From NCBI GenBank assembly GCA_944474755.1, contig OX104123.1, positions 60,133,898 to 60,197,897 of the forward strand: DNA of 64,000 nucleotides. The letters run 5' to 3'. The notes under the pieces were generated by a model. It did no database searches, was not told the origin of the DNA, and worked only from the letters and a program-made list of their open reading frames with translations. Positions 47,769-59,544 of the stretch are shown here, piece by piece. This DNA comes from Limnoperna fortunei. Lineage: Eukaryota > Mollusca > Bivalvia > Mytilida > Modiolidae. A program made the translations under genes and the position numbers. How positions within the stretch are numbered: the first letter of the stretch is position 1; every line of letters begins with the position of its first letter.

Positions 47769-48674
47769 GAAATAACCGGCATAGCCGCTTATTTTAAAGT
47801 GTGCACCAAGTGCATTGATGTTATTTCGAATAGACCGAAAAAATCTGACAGTTATTACTTATTATTTAATATTTCAAATGCAAATTAGCGAGAAATGTGT
47901 TTAAAAAACAGTTGATGACGTCACTGACGAAATGACGAAATTCGGTCTATGGGCTCATAGACTAAAAAGTTTTAGCCAATCACAAAGCGTTTTACATACA
48001 AAATTAAATTATTGGCATTTGTTGATAGAAGATTCTAGAGTAATTTAAAGCTAAAAGTTTTTTTTGGCTTTGAGTTGAAGCATTGTGATTTGTTTTTTAT
48101 TGACATGTGTGCCCTTACATGCCTTGATATTAATTAAATCATTAAAATACACTTATTCATTCTAAACTTATGAATTTTTATTTATCAATTGAAGGCTGAA
48201 GGCTTTTATAGGAAAAAAATGTACAGGGCCTCGGGATTTGACACCCACCTTAAAATTTAGGGTACCACCACCAGAATTTTAATTTTTTTTTCAACTTAAG
48301 AATTAAGTAACATGTTTAACACACCACCAAGGCAACAAAAATTGGAGAGAGTTTCAGCCTTAGACGTGTTTTTTTTTCATAAGGCAGTCAATAACTGTAA
48401 ATAAGCACAATCAATACATACCGGGTATGTACACAATTAAAAAGGCTGCAGGGATACCAGTTTTGAAACCGATTTACATTCCAGGGTTACATTTTGGTGA
48501 AACAATGATGTAATGAAAACTGTAGAAATAATACAAGTTTTAGAGTAATTAGGCATTGAAAATTCAACTCGGAATCAATTGGTATTTGATGGATATTTAC
48601 AATAAATTTGACACTATTTAGACAACTTTCGAATTAACAAAGAAATTTAAACTGCTGACATCTTTCAGTACAAA

Positions 48675-48895
48675 TTAAAGATACACTGTGAACAAGTTCT
48701 GGCCTGCCTGTTGGTTGTTGGTTGTTTTCTTTCCCTTTGTTGTATTGGTAACTACAGGGTTTTTACCACCATGAAAAAATAATACATTGGTTCCATTGAT
48801 CAACCATTTAGCCTGAGACTGTATATCATTAGGGTCATTTGGCTCATATTCAGACACCAGATTCAATCTTTTAAAACCTCTTGTGTAGCAGACTG
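48675..48895 (-). CDS. Terminal exon of an unidentified minus-strand gene within the transposon
   Basis: Acceptor TCAACTGTAG, then an open frame: VCYTRGFKRLNLVSEYEPND, QSQAKWLINGTNVLFFHGGK, ending NLFTVYL and TAA at 48,675-48,677. The residue mix is protein-like and the base composition differs from the AT-rich surroundings. No known domain. It lies only about 620 bp inside the right array, so any earlier exon must be short or lost. It may be an accessory product of the element or a decaying fragment. Confidence 0.4.
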
Positions 48896-48909
48896 CTACA
48901 GTTGACACA

Positions 48910-49510
48910 AAAATTATATTCTATGAAATTTTAGTTTTGTAATGTTATATTTTGTAAATTTGATGTCTATATTATTGTTTTGTGTTGTAATTGTTATACA
49001 ATTTATATAGTCATAATAATACAGATAATTCACTTCTTACTTGAGAGTCTTATTTTTATAGTTATGAGTGATTTTTGCACATATGCACATAGAAACATGT
49101 TAACTAAGAAGACCAAACTCAGAAAACTAGAAAATCTTTAATCAGAATTTGTTTTCTGATCCCTTCCCTATAACTGTGGTCCAGTACTAAATTTAACGAT
49201 GAAAACCAGGAATATGTACTAAACAAATAACTTGGACAATAACTGTTACAAAGTTTACAAACATATAATAAGTAAATCACATTAATATACAAATTGGGTT
49301 ATTTTTCAGTGTGCAACTTGAGCAGTGATGTAATTAAAAATAAAATACAAGTCCGACATATGACATAAATATCATTTAAAAAGTTGGTTAGTGATGGCAG
49401 ACTCATTTAAAATTTGTTATATGAGATGATAAATTCAGAAAAAAATATATGTTCTAATATATTAATATAATAAAAAAAAAACTCTTAAATTGTGTTCCGT
49501 ATTTTCAGAC
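48910..49510. other. AT-rich interval between candidate exon and right array
   Basis: No coding or repeat structure recognised. Confidence 0.4.
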
Positions 49511-49513
49511 AAT

Positions 49514-49852
49514 TGAACTAATGCTGTGCATGCACAGGGTTAGTTGACTAAGGCTGTGCATGCACAGGGTTAGATGGACTAAGGCTGTGCATGCACAGGG
49601 TCAGTCGGACTAACCCTGTGCATGCACAGGGTTAGTTGACTAAGGCTGTGCATGCACAGGGTTAGTCCGACTAAGGCTGTGCATGCACAGGGTTAGTCCA
49701 ACTAAGGCTGTGCATGCACAGGGTTAGTTGACTAAGGCTGTGCATGCACAGGGTTAGTTGACTAAGGCTGTGCATGCACAGGGCTAGTCCGACTAAGGCT
49801 GTGCATGCACAGGGTTAGTCGGACTAAGGCTGTGCATGCACAGGGTTAGTTC
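49514..49852 (-). repeat. Right subterminal array, about 11 copies
   Basis: Plus-strand unit AAGGCTGTGCATGCACAGGG followed by TTAGTTGACT or TTAGTCCGACT, the inverse of the left array. One unit reads AACCCTGTGCATGCACAGGG, a near-perfect palindrome. Confidence 0.95.
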
Positions 49853-50007
49853 AATGGAAACATAATGAAAAACATGAGAAAAATACAACACATTAAAAAA
49901 AATCTGGTTCATTTACACCAAACTCTATCAATTAACTAACTTAGTTTTCATTACAAAGATAACATCACATTCCGGTTTTAATGATAGATTCCAGTATTTA
50001 ATAAAGG
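49853..50007 (-). repeat. Right terminal inverted repeat, unique arm
   Basis: 155 bp, the inverse of 32,365-32,520, ending CCAGTATTTAATAAAGG. The duplicated genomic sequence of copy B starts directly after it. Confidence 0.95.
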
Positions 50008-50229
50008 CTTGTTTGAAATAGTTTGTGACTAAATATTGAACCTTATCCAGGTATATTCCAATGGATATCTTTCTGCTTATTTTCTATGGGTACGTTCTTG
50101 GCAAGACCTCAGGGTCGCAATGGACCAAAACATCTACCACATTTACTGATACTATGGACACTCCATAAATTCGGAACCAGTAATATTAAGTTTTAATTTT
50201 TTCGCTAGTCCCAATAACTCCTTTGTGTC

Positions 50230-50700
50230 CGGTATACACCAAATCATGTTCTAAACTTCTTCCTCTATGTAACCTCTGGACATTTTGTTCTGAGATGTGT
50301 TAAGGTACTCCTTTAGCATCCGGATTGTCTTCCGATGGGTCCTCAATATTTGTTAAGAGATATAATATAATAGTAAGTGGGTATCATAAAATAATGCATC
50401 TGTTTCTTCCAAAACCTTGACTTTCACGCTTCTATCAAATCCAGTTTCTCTCTATCTTTCCACTTATTTTCTATGGGTATGGTCTTGGTAAGGCCTCTGG
50501 GTCACATTGGACCAAAACATTTACCACATTTACTGGTACTGTGGACACTCCATAGATTCGGAACCAGTAATTTTTAGTTTTAATTTGTTCTTCCTCTATG
50601 TAACCTCTGGACATTTTTCTCTGAGATGTATTAAGGTACTCCTTCAGCATCCAGATTATATGTTCTGATGGCTTCTCAATATTTGTTGAGAGATACAATA
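50230..50700 (-). pseudogene. Two decayed copies of the exon-like module
   Basis: Homologous to 7,570-8,340. The copy at 50,585-50,700 keeps EKPSEHIIWMLKEYLNTSQR and KMSRGYIEEE. The one at 50,230-50,350 has a frameshift before MLKEYLNTSQ and a TAG after IEEEV. Not functional. Confidence 0.4.
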
Positions 50701-50818
50701 TCAAGGTAAGTTGGTATCATCTGATTGGTCCGTTTTAATCTCTGGGGTATATCGTGATAATAAAACATTTTCTACCAACATTTTATCCATGTTTGACCTT
50801 TTTTTCAAACCACTTAAT

Positions 50819-51120
50819 CTACAACTTGATCTTGAACACTTTAAATTTTCTCTTTCTACCCAATTCCTCGGTGTGCGTAATTAAGCCAGCCTTACTACTT
50901 GTAGGTACGACTTTGACACTTTGTTCATCCTATACTTCAATACGGTTGTCATCCTGTTCCTTTGTGTTATCTGATTTCATGCCAAACAACTGTTTTATAG
51001 CCTGAGCAAAAAAAACTTGAAATGCTTACACTGTTGCTGGTTACTTGACTGATTTTCATTGCTGGTCCATTTGTACTCCCATCTAACTTTGCTCGATTAC
51101 TCTGTGCATCTTTTCTCATT
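50819..51120 (-). pseudogene. Small single-exon gene remnant, copy B
   Basis: Starts at an ATG (51,118-51,120) with an upstream in-frame stop, reads RKDAQSNRAKLDGSTNGPAM and one repeat unit (KISQVTSNSVS), and ends in EELGRKRKFKVFKIKL and a stop at 50,819-50,821. A 2-bp loss in the T-run around 51,010 shifts the frame, and a TAG follows IEV. Copy A is broken at other places, so the ancestral protein of about 100 residues can be inferred but neither copy makes it. Confidence 0.5.
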
Positions 51121-51444
51121 TTGTCTCATTGAACACTTCTTGTGAATCTTCTGGTGGCTCCCTTTTTTCAATCATACCATAAAAGGATGTGTCCTGATGG
51201 AGCGGACCTAGAGGTTCACATGGCGACACCATACACTGGTAATTTTTTTTTCTTTAACTATTCATTTATGCATAAAATAGGTTTGTGTTCAAAAAATGAT
51301 ATTTTGATTTTGCAGAATATAGTTGATTTTATCAAACCAAAGACATTCACTTTGTTTCTCCAGTATGCATACATCAGTAGGAAAGGAGGGCAGTGGGTCG
51401 ACGTGGATAGTAATAAGGTACCTAAGGACTCCTGTTCAGCTTAG

Positions 51445-51565
51445 GAAGTCAGGAGTTTTCTTCTGGTACTCCGGCTTCCTCTCCCAATAAAAACTGGATG
51501 CCATGATATAGCTGAAAAATTGTTGAAAGTGGCATTAAACACCATCAAACAAACAAACATCAACT
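51445..51565 (+). mobile_element. 3' half of the SINE, shared with copy A
   Basis: Same truncated copy as at 9,500-9,632, with GAAAAATTGTTGAAAGTGGC and CAAACAAACAAAC. Confidence 0.85.
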
Positions 51566-51599
51566 CTGGATGTTTTTTCATATATGAAAATCTAATTAA

Positions 51600-53540
51600 A
51601 CAATTTGGTTTAAAACAATGAAATGATACAAATATATTTGAATAAGTAGTTATAACATCAGCATTCATGATTCAAGTATCATTCCTGTTTTATTATTAAA
51701 TCATTTAAGAATATAAAATGGTTGGTGAGAAAATATATTGTGGTTGTCAGACAAGATACTTGTTATAGGGAGTTCAGTTATGCTACATTTTATATAGTGC
51801 AAACTCATTAGCTTCCTGATATGTGATGGACCATGCACAAATGAAAATGATCTAATTTACTGAAACATAAACACAAGATATGAAAATGAAATATATCAAC
51901 ATTCATCCAAAGTTGATTGAATTGTCTCCCCTTATTACATACACAATCCATATGTCTTGTTCACAACATTGGGACAGTAGTATATAAATAATAATTGTTT
52001 GTAATTTCACTCTTAAGGATGAGAAGAGGATGAAACTGACAGAGGACAACTGCTGCAGAGATAATAATTTGGATGACTGATAACAGGTATTTAAACTTGC
52101 ATATACATTTATAATTATAATTATCTCCCTTGTCTTTTTACTTCTCTTTGATTTATTCCTCAAGGCAAATTTAGAAGCAAAACCTAAAAATCATTGCAAT
52201 AAAAAAACTTTGGCATGTACAATTAGAGATGTATTTAATAGTCCATATCTAGTCTTGACAAGGTTTTACTAATCATGCATTACATCTTTACTACTAAAAT
52301 TGTTGCATGGGGTTTCAACCACAAATCATCTTTATATATGAGAAGTCTGAGACCATGTAAAAGATTCACTTTCAACATTCCAGACATTTTTTGTTTAACT
52401 CCTGTAATAATTACAGGTAATTAATATGTCCGGATTGTAAAACTGATAGTCTGTACACACATTAACGACAACAACAAACATTTCAATGTAAGAACAAACA
52501 TTTTATGCAAGAATCAGTCTATACATGTAGAATATATGAAATCGAAAAACTTAAGACTAAAGTAAAGGAGGAGTTGTCTTTCTTAGGTTGTTGGCAATAT
52601 GTAATTTAACATTTTTATGGAAGACGCTATGAAAGATTCCTGCAAACATAGTGTCACAGGATTAGGTGATATGAAAAGATTATTGCTAGAAATTGCCATA
52701 GAAAAGGACATATTATCCATGTTGTAAAGGAAGTAAGTTATTATGGTTAAATAAATTCTTTTATGATAATTCTCTTATTAAGGATGGGAAGAGGACGAGA
52801 CTGACAGTTGGAGAGGACACCTACTAAAGAAGACACAAATTTTGATGCATGTTAAAAGACAGGTATCTACCAATATATGCATAATTATAATTCACTCCTA
52901 TGTCTTTTTACTCCCCTTTATTTTCAGTTTTTACATTCATGCAACAGTCCAAATTATGTTTCCAATTGGTCCATCCTGTGTCATTGTTGATTCATTGTTT
53001 GTAAACTGCTAATACATCAATCAATCAATCCTAAAGTACAAATAGATGATATATAATGAACAGCTACTGTATGTCATCACCTATTAGACAACTTTCTTGG
53101 AAAACATTTATGGATTCCTCAGAAAAGGGATTTCAACCAATTGTTGCATCCTTGTCCCAAAGGTAGGTTCCCAGAGGGATTCCTGGTTATCATTACTAAC
53201 TATGATCTGTTGGACAGTATAACAAACAAGTAAGATTAGCCTGGCTAGTGTTTTGGTGTATACAATGTGCTGGTTAGTAAAAAACTTCATAAATTTGATT
53301 TTGGTAGTATATTCGTCAGACTTCTATTTTATAAAATGTCATCTATTTTATGTTACAGGTTACTAAATGAAGATCTGCTTCATAAACAATTGAACCAGAA
53401 GCTGTGATATTTTCATGACAAGAGGAAATGAACATGTGATATTAGAAACGGGAGATTTAATAACAGCAGCAATAATTGAATATGTCACAACTGAGCAGAA
53501 AATTGAACATTAAGAACATGCTTATAGTAAACAAGATAAG
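51600..53540. other. Duplicated sequence with weak exon-like segments
   Basis: The equivalents of the copy A segments near 10,084 and 10,742 lie at 52,018-52,086 and 52,782-52,860. The first has an in-frame TGA in the copy A frame. Otherwise no coding support. Confidence 0.3.
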
Positions 53541-53549
53541 ACATCCAAC

Positions 53550-54240
53550 CAATGGTAATTAAGGTTCTGGCTTTGTGCAACCAATAGGAGTTAAGAATCT
53601 GGATAAGTGCAATTAATTGGAGTTAAGATTCTGGCTTATTGAAACCAATTGGAGTTAAAATTCTGGCTTCTGAAACCAATGGGAGTTAAGATTCTGGCTT
53701 AGTGCAAACCAATGGAAATTAGGTTCTGGCTTAGTGAACCAATGGGAGTTAAGATTCTGGCTTAGTGCAACCTGTGGAAGTTAAGATTATGGCTTAGTGC
53801 AACCAGTGAAAGTTAAGATTATGGCTTGGTTGAAGCAATAGGAGTTAAGATTCTGGCTTAGTGCAACCAATGGAAGTTAAGATTCTGGCTTAGTGCAACC
53901 AGTGGAAGTTAAGATTCTGGCTTAGTGCAACCAGTGGGAGTTAAGATTTTGGCTTAGTGCAACCAGTGGAAGTTAAGATTATGGCTTAGTGCAACCAGTG
54001 GAAGTTAAGATTATGGCTTAGTTGAAGCAATAGGGGTTAAGATTCTGGCTTAGTGCAACCAATGGAAATTAGGTTCTGGCTTAGTGAACCAATGGGAGTT
54101 AAGATTCTGGCTTAGTGCGACCAGTGGAAGTTAAGATTATGGCTTAGTGCAACCAGTGGAAGTTAAGATTATGGCTTGGTTGAAGCAATAGGAGTTAAGA
54201 TTCTGGCTTAGTGCAACCAGTAGGAGTTAAGATTCTGGCT
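53550..54240 (+). repeat. About 31-bp minisatellite, copy B
   Basis: About 22 units of GTTAAGATTCTGGCTTAGTG and CAACCAGTGGAA. An internal block of roughly six units appears twice, so amplification was in larger steps. Confidence 0.9.
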
Positions 54241-54535
54241 TAAGTAGTTGTATTTAGTAGTGATACATTTGTTATTGTTTGTTATAAAGCCCAACCATGT
54301 TCCTGCCTCAGATGTCTCAAACTTTGGATAACTGTTGTTTTTTTTGGCCCAATTAACATCAACTTTTTAACTTAACTGTTTATTGATTCTTACAATGGTA
54401 AAAAAAGTGCTGCAGTAGAAGTGTTTTTGTTATTTCCAAATGTGTCTAGTTTTAAATGGTTTGTAACATGGAGCACCACCAGCATATACTTGTATATATG
54501 TAATTGAATGTTTAATATTTTGTATTGTTTTGCAG

Positions 54536-54574
54536 AAAATGAAAGCTCTGCCATCTATAATAATGATAAATATG
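54536..54574 (+). CDS. Candidate 39-nt microexon, copy B
   Basis: Identical in sequence and borders to 12,328-12,366, within a 157-bp identical block (54,430-54,586). Confidence 0.35.
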
Positions 54575-54599
54575 GTAAAATTTTGTCAAAGAAATCTTT

Positions 54600-57500
54600 T
54601 AATAATAGCATAATTTTTTATGATAGATTTTTGTAGTTGAGAAGAAATATATTTTCAGTGGGTTCAAATGGTATGAATGAAATAGATATTAATTATAATT
54701 CTAAGAGTCTTTTTTGTTTTTTATTAGAATTTATGTCGGTTGTTATGTAATAGTTAAAGATAAAATTTGCCTAAATTGTTTAATTGGTTTGTTGGTTGAG
54801 CGATTTATTGGTTGGTTGGTTGGTTGGTTGGTTTATTGGCTATTTCCCGTGAGCAGTATTTTAGCTTAATTAAGGATGAGAACAAATGAAGCAATAAATC
54901 AAATAGATGGGACCAAAAGGCAAAAAGGTTTTAGAGTTCAGTATAAGCAGAAGGAAAGCATGCAACGTACTATGGTCTTCCATCAGGCTCTCTGTGTTAT
55001 AACCTAACAGACCTGCATCAAATAGGCATCCCTATCTGTCACCTAAGGAAATTAATCTATATTAAATTCTTTGTTTTCTCAAATGCTGGAACAAATCTGA
55101 CCTATTTTGTTTTTTGCAAGAGGATAATTATTTTTTAATTACATTCATTTTAAAATGATGTCTAAAATGTATTTGCTACCCAACATCTATTTTTGGATTA
55201 AATTTTATTTGTTAAGGAATTGTTTAAACTTCTTTCTATTGAATTCGATACTTTTTAAATCAAATTATTCTTGGTTTAATTTAAAGGAACTTGTTTATTT
55301 TTTGACAGGTAAATTTTATTAAATATCCTTAAAAAATTGCTCAGACGTTTTCAAAATTGGTTTTGTTTTGAGGAAGCGAACTGATCCCTCCCTTTCTGCA
55401 CACAAACACGGCAATAACAGCACAATAACAGTCTTTTTTGTGCTAATAGGTTTCCCCTGAACCCTCTCTTCAGCACGTCTAACACTGCACTAACAACACT
55501 AACAATAACAGCACAATAACATTCTTTTGTACTAACGGGCTGCTTCCAGTTAATTAGTAGATTTTTGTTTGTTTTAAAAGAAAAGTGAAAATGGGGGGAG
55601 GGCATTTTTTTGTTTTTCTTTTTCAGTTTTGCAATTTTTATAAATATTATTTAAAAAATGTTTAACCCACTTTACAATTTATCACATATCATCAGTCATA
55701 TTTATTAAGCAGTTTTCATTTTGCACAAGTTTAAATTTTTAATTTGTAAAACTATTTTTTCAATCAATGTTTAATTGTACCTTTTTTTGCTTGTCTCAAG
55801 GTGCCTTTTAGTGGATGCCCTTTCAAAAGATGTTTGTTAGGTAAAGATGCAGATAGTCTGGCTGCAAACCGTACACACAAATGTTAATGTTGGGTCTTTA
55901 CTTGTTTTTTGAAGTTACAGAGATGACATTGGGATGTCCCCATTATACACATTTTGTATAACGGAAAACTTGTGCTTTTATGTTTTTGAATTATGGTGGT
56001 TAGTAATTTTCTGTCGTGAAAGTTTGGGTTTTCAACAGTTTGTTTTCAGGAATATGACACATTTTGAGAAATCTTTGTCTGTGTATTAAGATTTCATAAA
56101 TACTTTTTGTTTGATTGATTTCTGAGTATTTACTGTTTCTTTAGGTTTCCAAATGTGTTAGAAATTGTTAAGTCCACATTTCTATTTTATATATTCTGTG
56201 TAGTTAGCATGTATTGCCATTTTGTTTGCTATGTTCATTACTGACACCTTGTAGATAAATGTGCAAGATGAGATGTTTACATTTTCTGTTTAAATGTGAT
56301 TGGCAATTAGAACTGAAACCTTAAGGTTAACCTCTACTAAATAGATTTACATAGGTGACCATTATAACAATTTATAGAATACTGAATTTACTTTAAATTC
56401 ACTATTAGTGACAACTTTATTTTCTCCAAGTACCATGTCTTCGCTAAAAAATATCTGACTGGCACAACAAGTTAAAAGTCTAATATGAATGTTTTGTAAA
56501 GTTTACAGTCTCAGAGCTAGTTTCAGTTGTCAGATGGATAGAAACAGGAGTCAGTCTGTTCAGTTTCGTACAAAATCTAATACTTGCTTGAAATTAATAA
56601 ATTTCATTTCACTTCAAAAATATTTGTTCATCATATAAACTCAATTTTAAACAGGTTCATTCAGAATTACAATTTTTATGCAAAGTGGAAGTAGAACCAC
56701 TTTGGTTCTTTTAAGCACTACTTTTGACTACTGCATCAACTGATAAGTTTTTTAGTACAAGTTAACCTTAATGGGGTTCAGGACACTTGCACTGAAAATA
56801 ATTTGTCATTGAATTTTCTTTAAACTTATCATATAGTTAAGTTTTTTATTCAAGTTATCATAATTCAAAACAAAAAAAAAGGGATTTGAGAGCTTATTTT
56901 TGAGGGGTTGAGCACTGAAATTTCAGATTTGCAATATATTTTACAGAGAAGGGAAAATAATAGAAAAAAAATTATGTTCATTGAAATTATCTCAATTTTT
57001 TGTAAAATGTCAAGCAATTGGTATAGATTTTAGTAGTGGTAAGAAAAATAGGGGGTTCTGATTTAAATTTTTGCCTTTTGAGAAATAATTAATCTAAAAG
57101 TACTAAATATTAGCATTTTTTGGTCAAAATTACCTCCCCTGTTACAAAAATTTCATTTTCTTTATTTATAGAACTCGTTTATGCAAACACTTTGTATTTC
57201 GACTTTTAATAAATTGAAGTAATACTATAGTTAAAAGACTTAAATTATTATTTTTAGTTTTTAAGCGTTTTAAATGAAAGAAATTATTATTAGTTTTACC
57301 ATAAATGTGATATCAGAAATGAAATTTTCACAAAAAATAGCAGATGGTGTCCTGCATTGCCTTAAAAGAGAAAGATTCATGTTCAATATTAAATGCATTA
57401 AATTTATGTGATACAGTTACTGTATTAGTATTGCATTCTTTCAAAATTCATAAATAAAATCATAACATTATATGTCTCTGTATGTTCCGTAATCTATGGT

Positions 57501-58430
57501 ATACTGACAGTTTCTAGTTCCATTGATTTATAGGTTCATAATCATGGCTAAATCATGTGATCATATTTTTATTAAATTTTAACCAAAGATTAACGTCAAC
57601 AGTATCTTGTACAAGTTATAACAGAAAGTGTAAACCAGTTATTTTGTTGGAGTTATGTCCCTTGGAAAGAAAATCTGAAAATTGTCCTGGAAGCTCTCTT
57701 ATTTTTACATTTTTTGTCAGATTATTAATAAAATTTAAATTAAATTAACCTCGATATCTTTAATAAGTTCAAAAATGACCACTAATAATTTGTTATTTCT
57801 CTTGGAAATTTGTCCTTTGATTTGTTTTGTTTTTTTTTATGTAATTTATATGAACATTTTTTTTCTTCAAAATCATCATTTGTTTTTAAATTTTATAGAA
57901 CATGTATTAAAAATATAAACATGCCTCAATGTCATTATTTTTAACAGCAGTATTTTGCATATCATCAGGATATATCATTCTTATTGTAATCACTATTGTA
58001 TAAAACAAGTACCCATATATTTCCTCGTAGGATCTTGATGTTTGTTTTCCATCATTGAAATATTTAACAACTGCTGCTATTTTATTGTTGAATGTGTTCT
58101 CTTATAAAATGATGTTTACATGAACACATTGTGTACTAATGTAAATTTGATCTCTGGTGGGATGGAATATGTACTTTGAATATTGTAAAACTGGAGAAAT
58201 CGTGGCTAGTTCGGTAGACAGGTAACCAGAATAGACTAGTTATTTGATAAAACAAAGTGGCACCACTGTGTATTTATGGTTATTGTAGAATGACGTTTTT
58301 TTTATTTTCTATAACATGTTCAGTTTTTTTTCCATGACATGCTCAGCAATGGTGTTTTTTTGTTAACAAAGAATAATGGAAAGCCCTCATTATAGACTGT
58401 TCACACATTTTTTTTCCTTATTAAGCAATG
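54600..58430. other. Duplicated AT-rich sequence without genes
   Basis: Collinear with 12,380-15,300 apart from the extra 56,148-57,675 segment. No supported exons. Confidence 0.5.
56148..57675. other. 1.5-kb segment present only in copy B
   Basis: Copy A goes directly from GTATTTACTGTTTCT to the sequence before GGTCCTGGAAGCTCTCTTG (about 13,910-13,990). In copy B these are separated by about 1.5 kb of AT-rich DNA with no TIR or target duplication seen. Insertion in B or deletion in A cannot be decided here. Confidence 0.5.
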
Positions 58431-58436
58431 GTTTTT

Positions 58437-59540
58437 ATACCCCCGCTCGACAGAGTCGGGGGTATATAGTGGTCCTCATGTCCGTCCGTCCGTCCGTCCG
58501 TCCGTCTGTCCGTCCGTTCGTCTGTCCACATTTGGTTTCCGGATGATAATTAAAAAAGTTTACATCCGATTTGAATGAAACTTTAAGATATTGTTATATA
58601 TCAGGTTGGTAAGAAGCCTATCGATTTTGGGGGAAATCCGTCAAATTTCAAGGTCACAGTCCACGAAAAACGTTAGAAATTTTAACAAAAAAGTGGTTTC
58701 CGGACAATAATTCAAAAAGTTTACATCCGATTTGAATGAAACTTTGGGATATTGTTATATATCAGGTTGGTAAGAAGCCTATCGATTTTGGGGGAAATCC
58801 GTCAAATTTCAAGGTCACAGTCCACGAAAAACGTTAGAAATTTTAACAAAAAAGTTGTTTCCGGACAATAACTCAAAAAGTTTACATCCGATTTGAATGA
58901 AACTTTGGGATATTGTCATATATCAGGTTGGTAAGAAGCCTATCGATTTTGGGGGAAATCTGTCAAATTTCAAGGTCACAGTCCACGAAAAACGTTAGAA
59001 ATTTTAACATAAAAGTTGTTTCCGGACAATAACTCAAAAAGTTTGCATCCGATTTGAATGAAACTTTGGGATATTGTTATATATCAGGTTGGAAAGAAGC
59101 CTATCGATTTTGGGGGAAATCCGTCAAATTTCAATGTCACAGTCCACGAAAAACGTTAGAAATTTTAACAAAAAAGTTGTTTCCGGACAATAACTCAAAA
59201 AGTTTACATCCGATTTGAATGAAACTTTGGGATATTGTCATATATCAGGTTGGTAAGAAGCCTATCGATTTTGGGGGAAATATGTCAAATTTCAAGGTCA
59301 CAGTCCATGAAAAACGTTAGAAATTTTAACATAAAAGTTGTTTCCGGACAATAACTCAAAAAGTTTGCATCCGATTTGAATGAAACTTTGGGATATTGTT
59401 ATATATCAGGTTGGTAAAAAGCCTTTTGATTTTGGGGGAAATCCATCAAATTTCAAGGTCGCAGTCCACGAAAAACGTTAGAAAATTTTTCACAAAAGCG
59501 GGGGTATCAGCGATCGCTTGATCGACTTTGTCTAGTTTTA
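58437..59540 (+). mobile_element. Dispersed element with GTCCG run and six 161-bp units, copy B only
   Basis: Starts ACCCCCGCTCGACAGAGTCG, has CCGTCCGTCCGTCCGTCCG, then six units sharing TTTACATCCGATTTGAATGA and AAGAAGCCTATCGATTTTGG, and closes with GCGGGGGTATCAGCGATCGC. The first and last segments form partial complements (CCCCCGCT and GCGGGGGT), suggesting a foldback end. Confidence 0.85.
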
Positions 59541-59544
59541 TTAG

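Larger units (their letters stand above)
47155..47860. mobile_element. Small palindromic element split by a nested TIR element
   Basis: The left arm 47,160-47,214 (GACTGTCAGATTTTTTCGGT .. CATGTGGTGCACAC) is the inverse of 47,797-47,855. Without the nested insert the palindrome would be about 150 bp, and the insertion site is near its centre. Confidence 0.7.
32365..50007. mobile_element. 17.6-kb DNA transposon with DUF7869-type transposase gene and array-bearing TIRs
   Basis: Both ends begin CCTTTATTAAATACTGG and continue as an inverted pair of about 156 bp with two substitutions and one base of T-run difference. Each arm then enters an array of 31-bp units built on TGTGCATGCACA, again in inverted orientation. 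Between the ends are an eight-exon minus-strand gene for a DUF7869-type RNase H-fold protein and two further candidate terminal exons, besides nested MITEs and intronic repeats. The near-identity of the arms and the unbroken gene argue for recent activity. The exact superfamily, the target duplication and the 5' exon remain unknown. The outer flanks do not show a clear duplication (TTCATT before, CTTGTT after). Confidence 0.8.
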
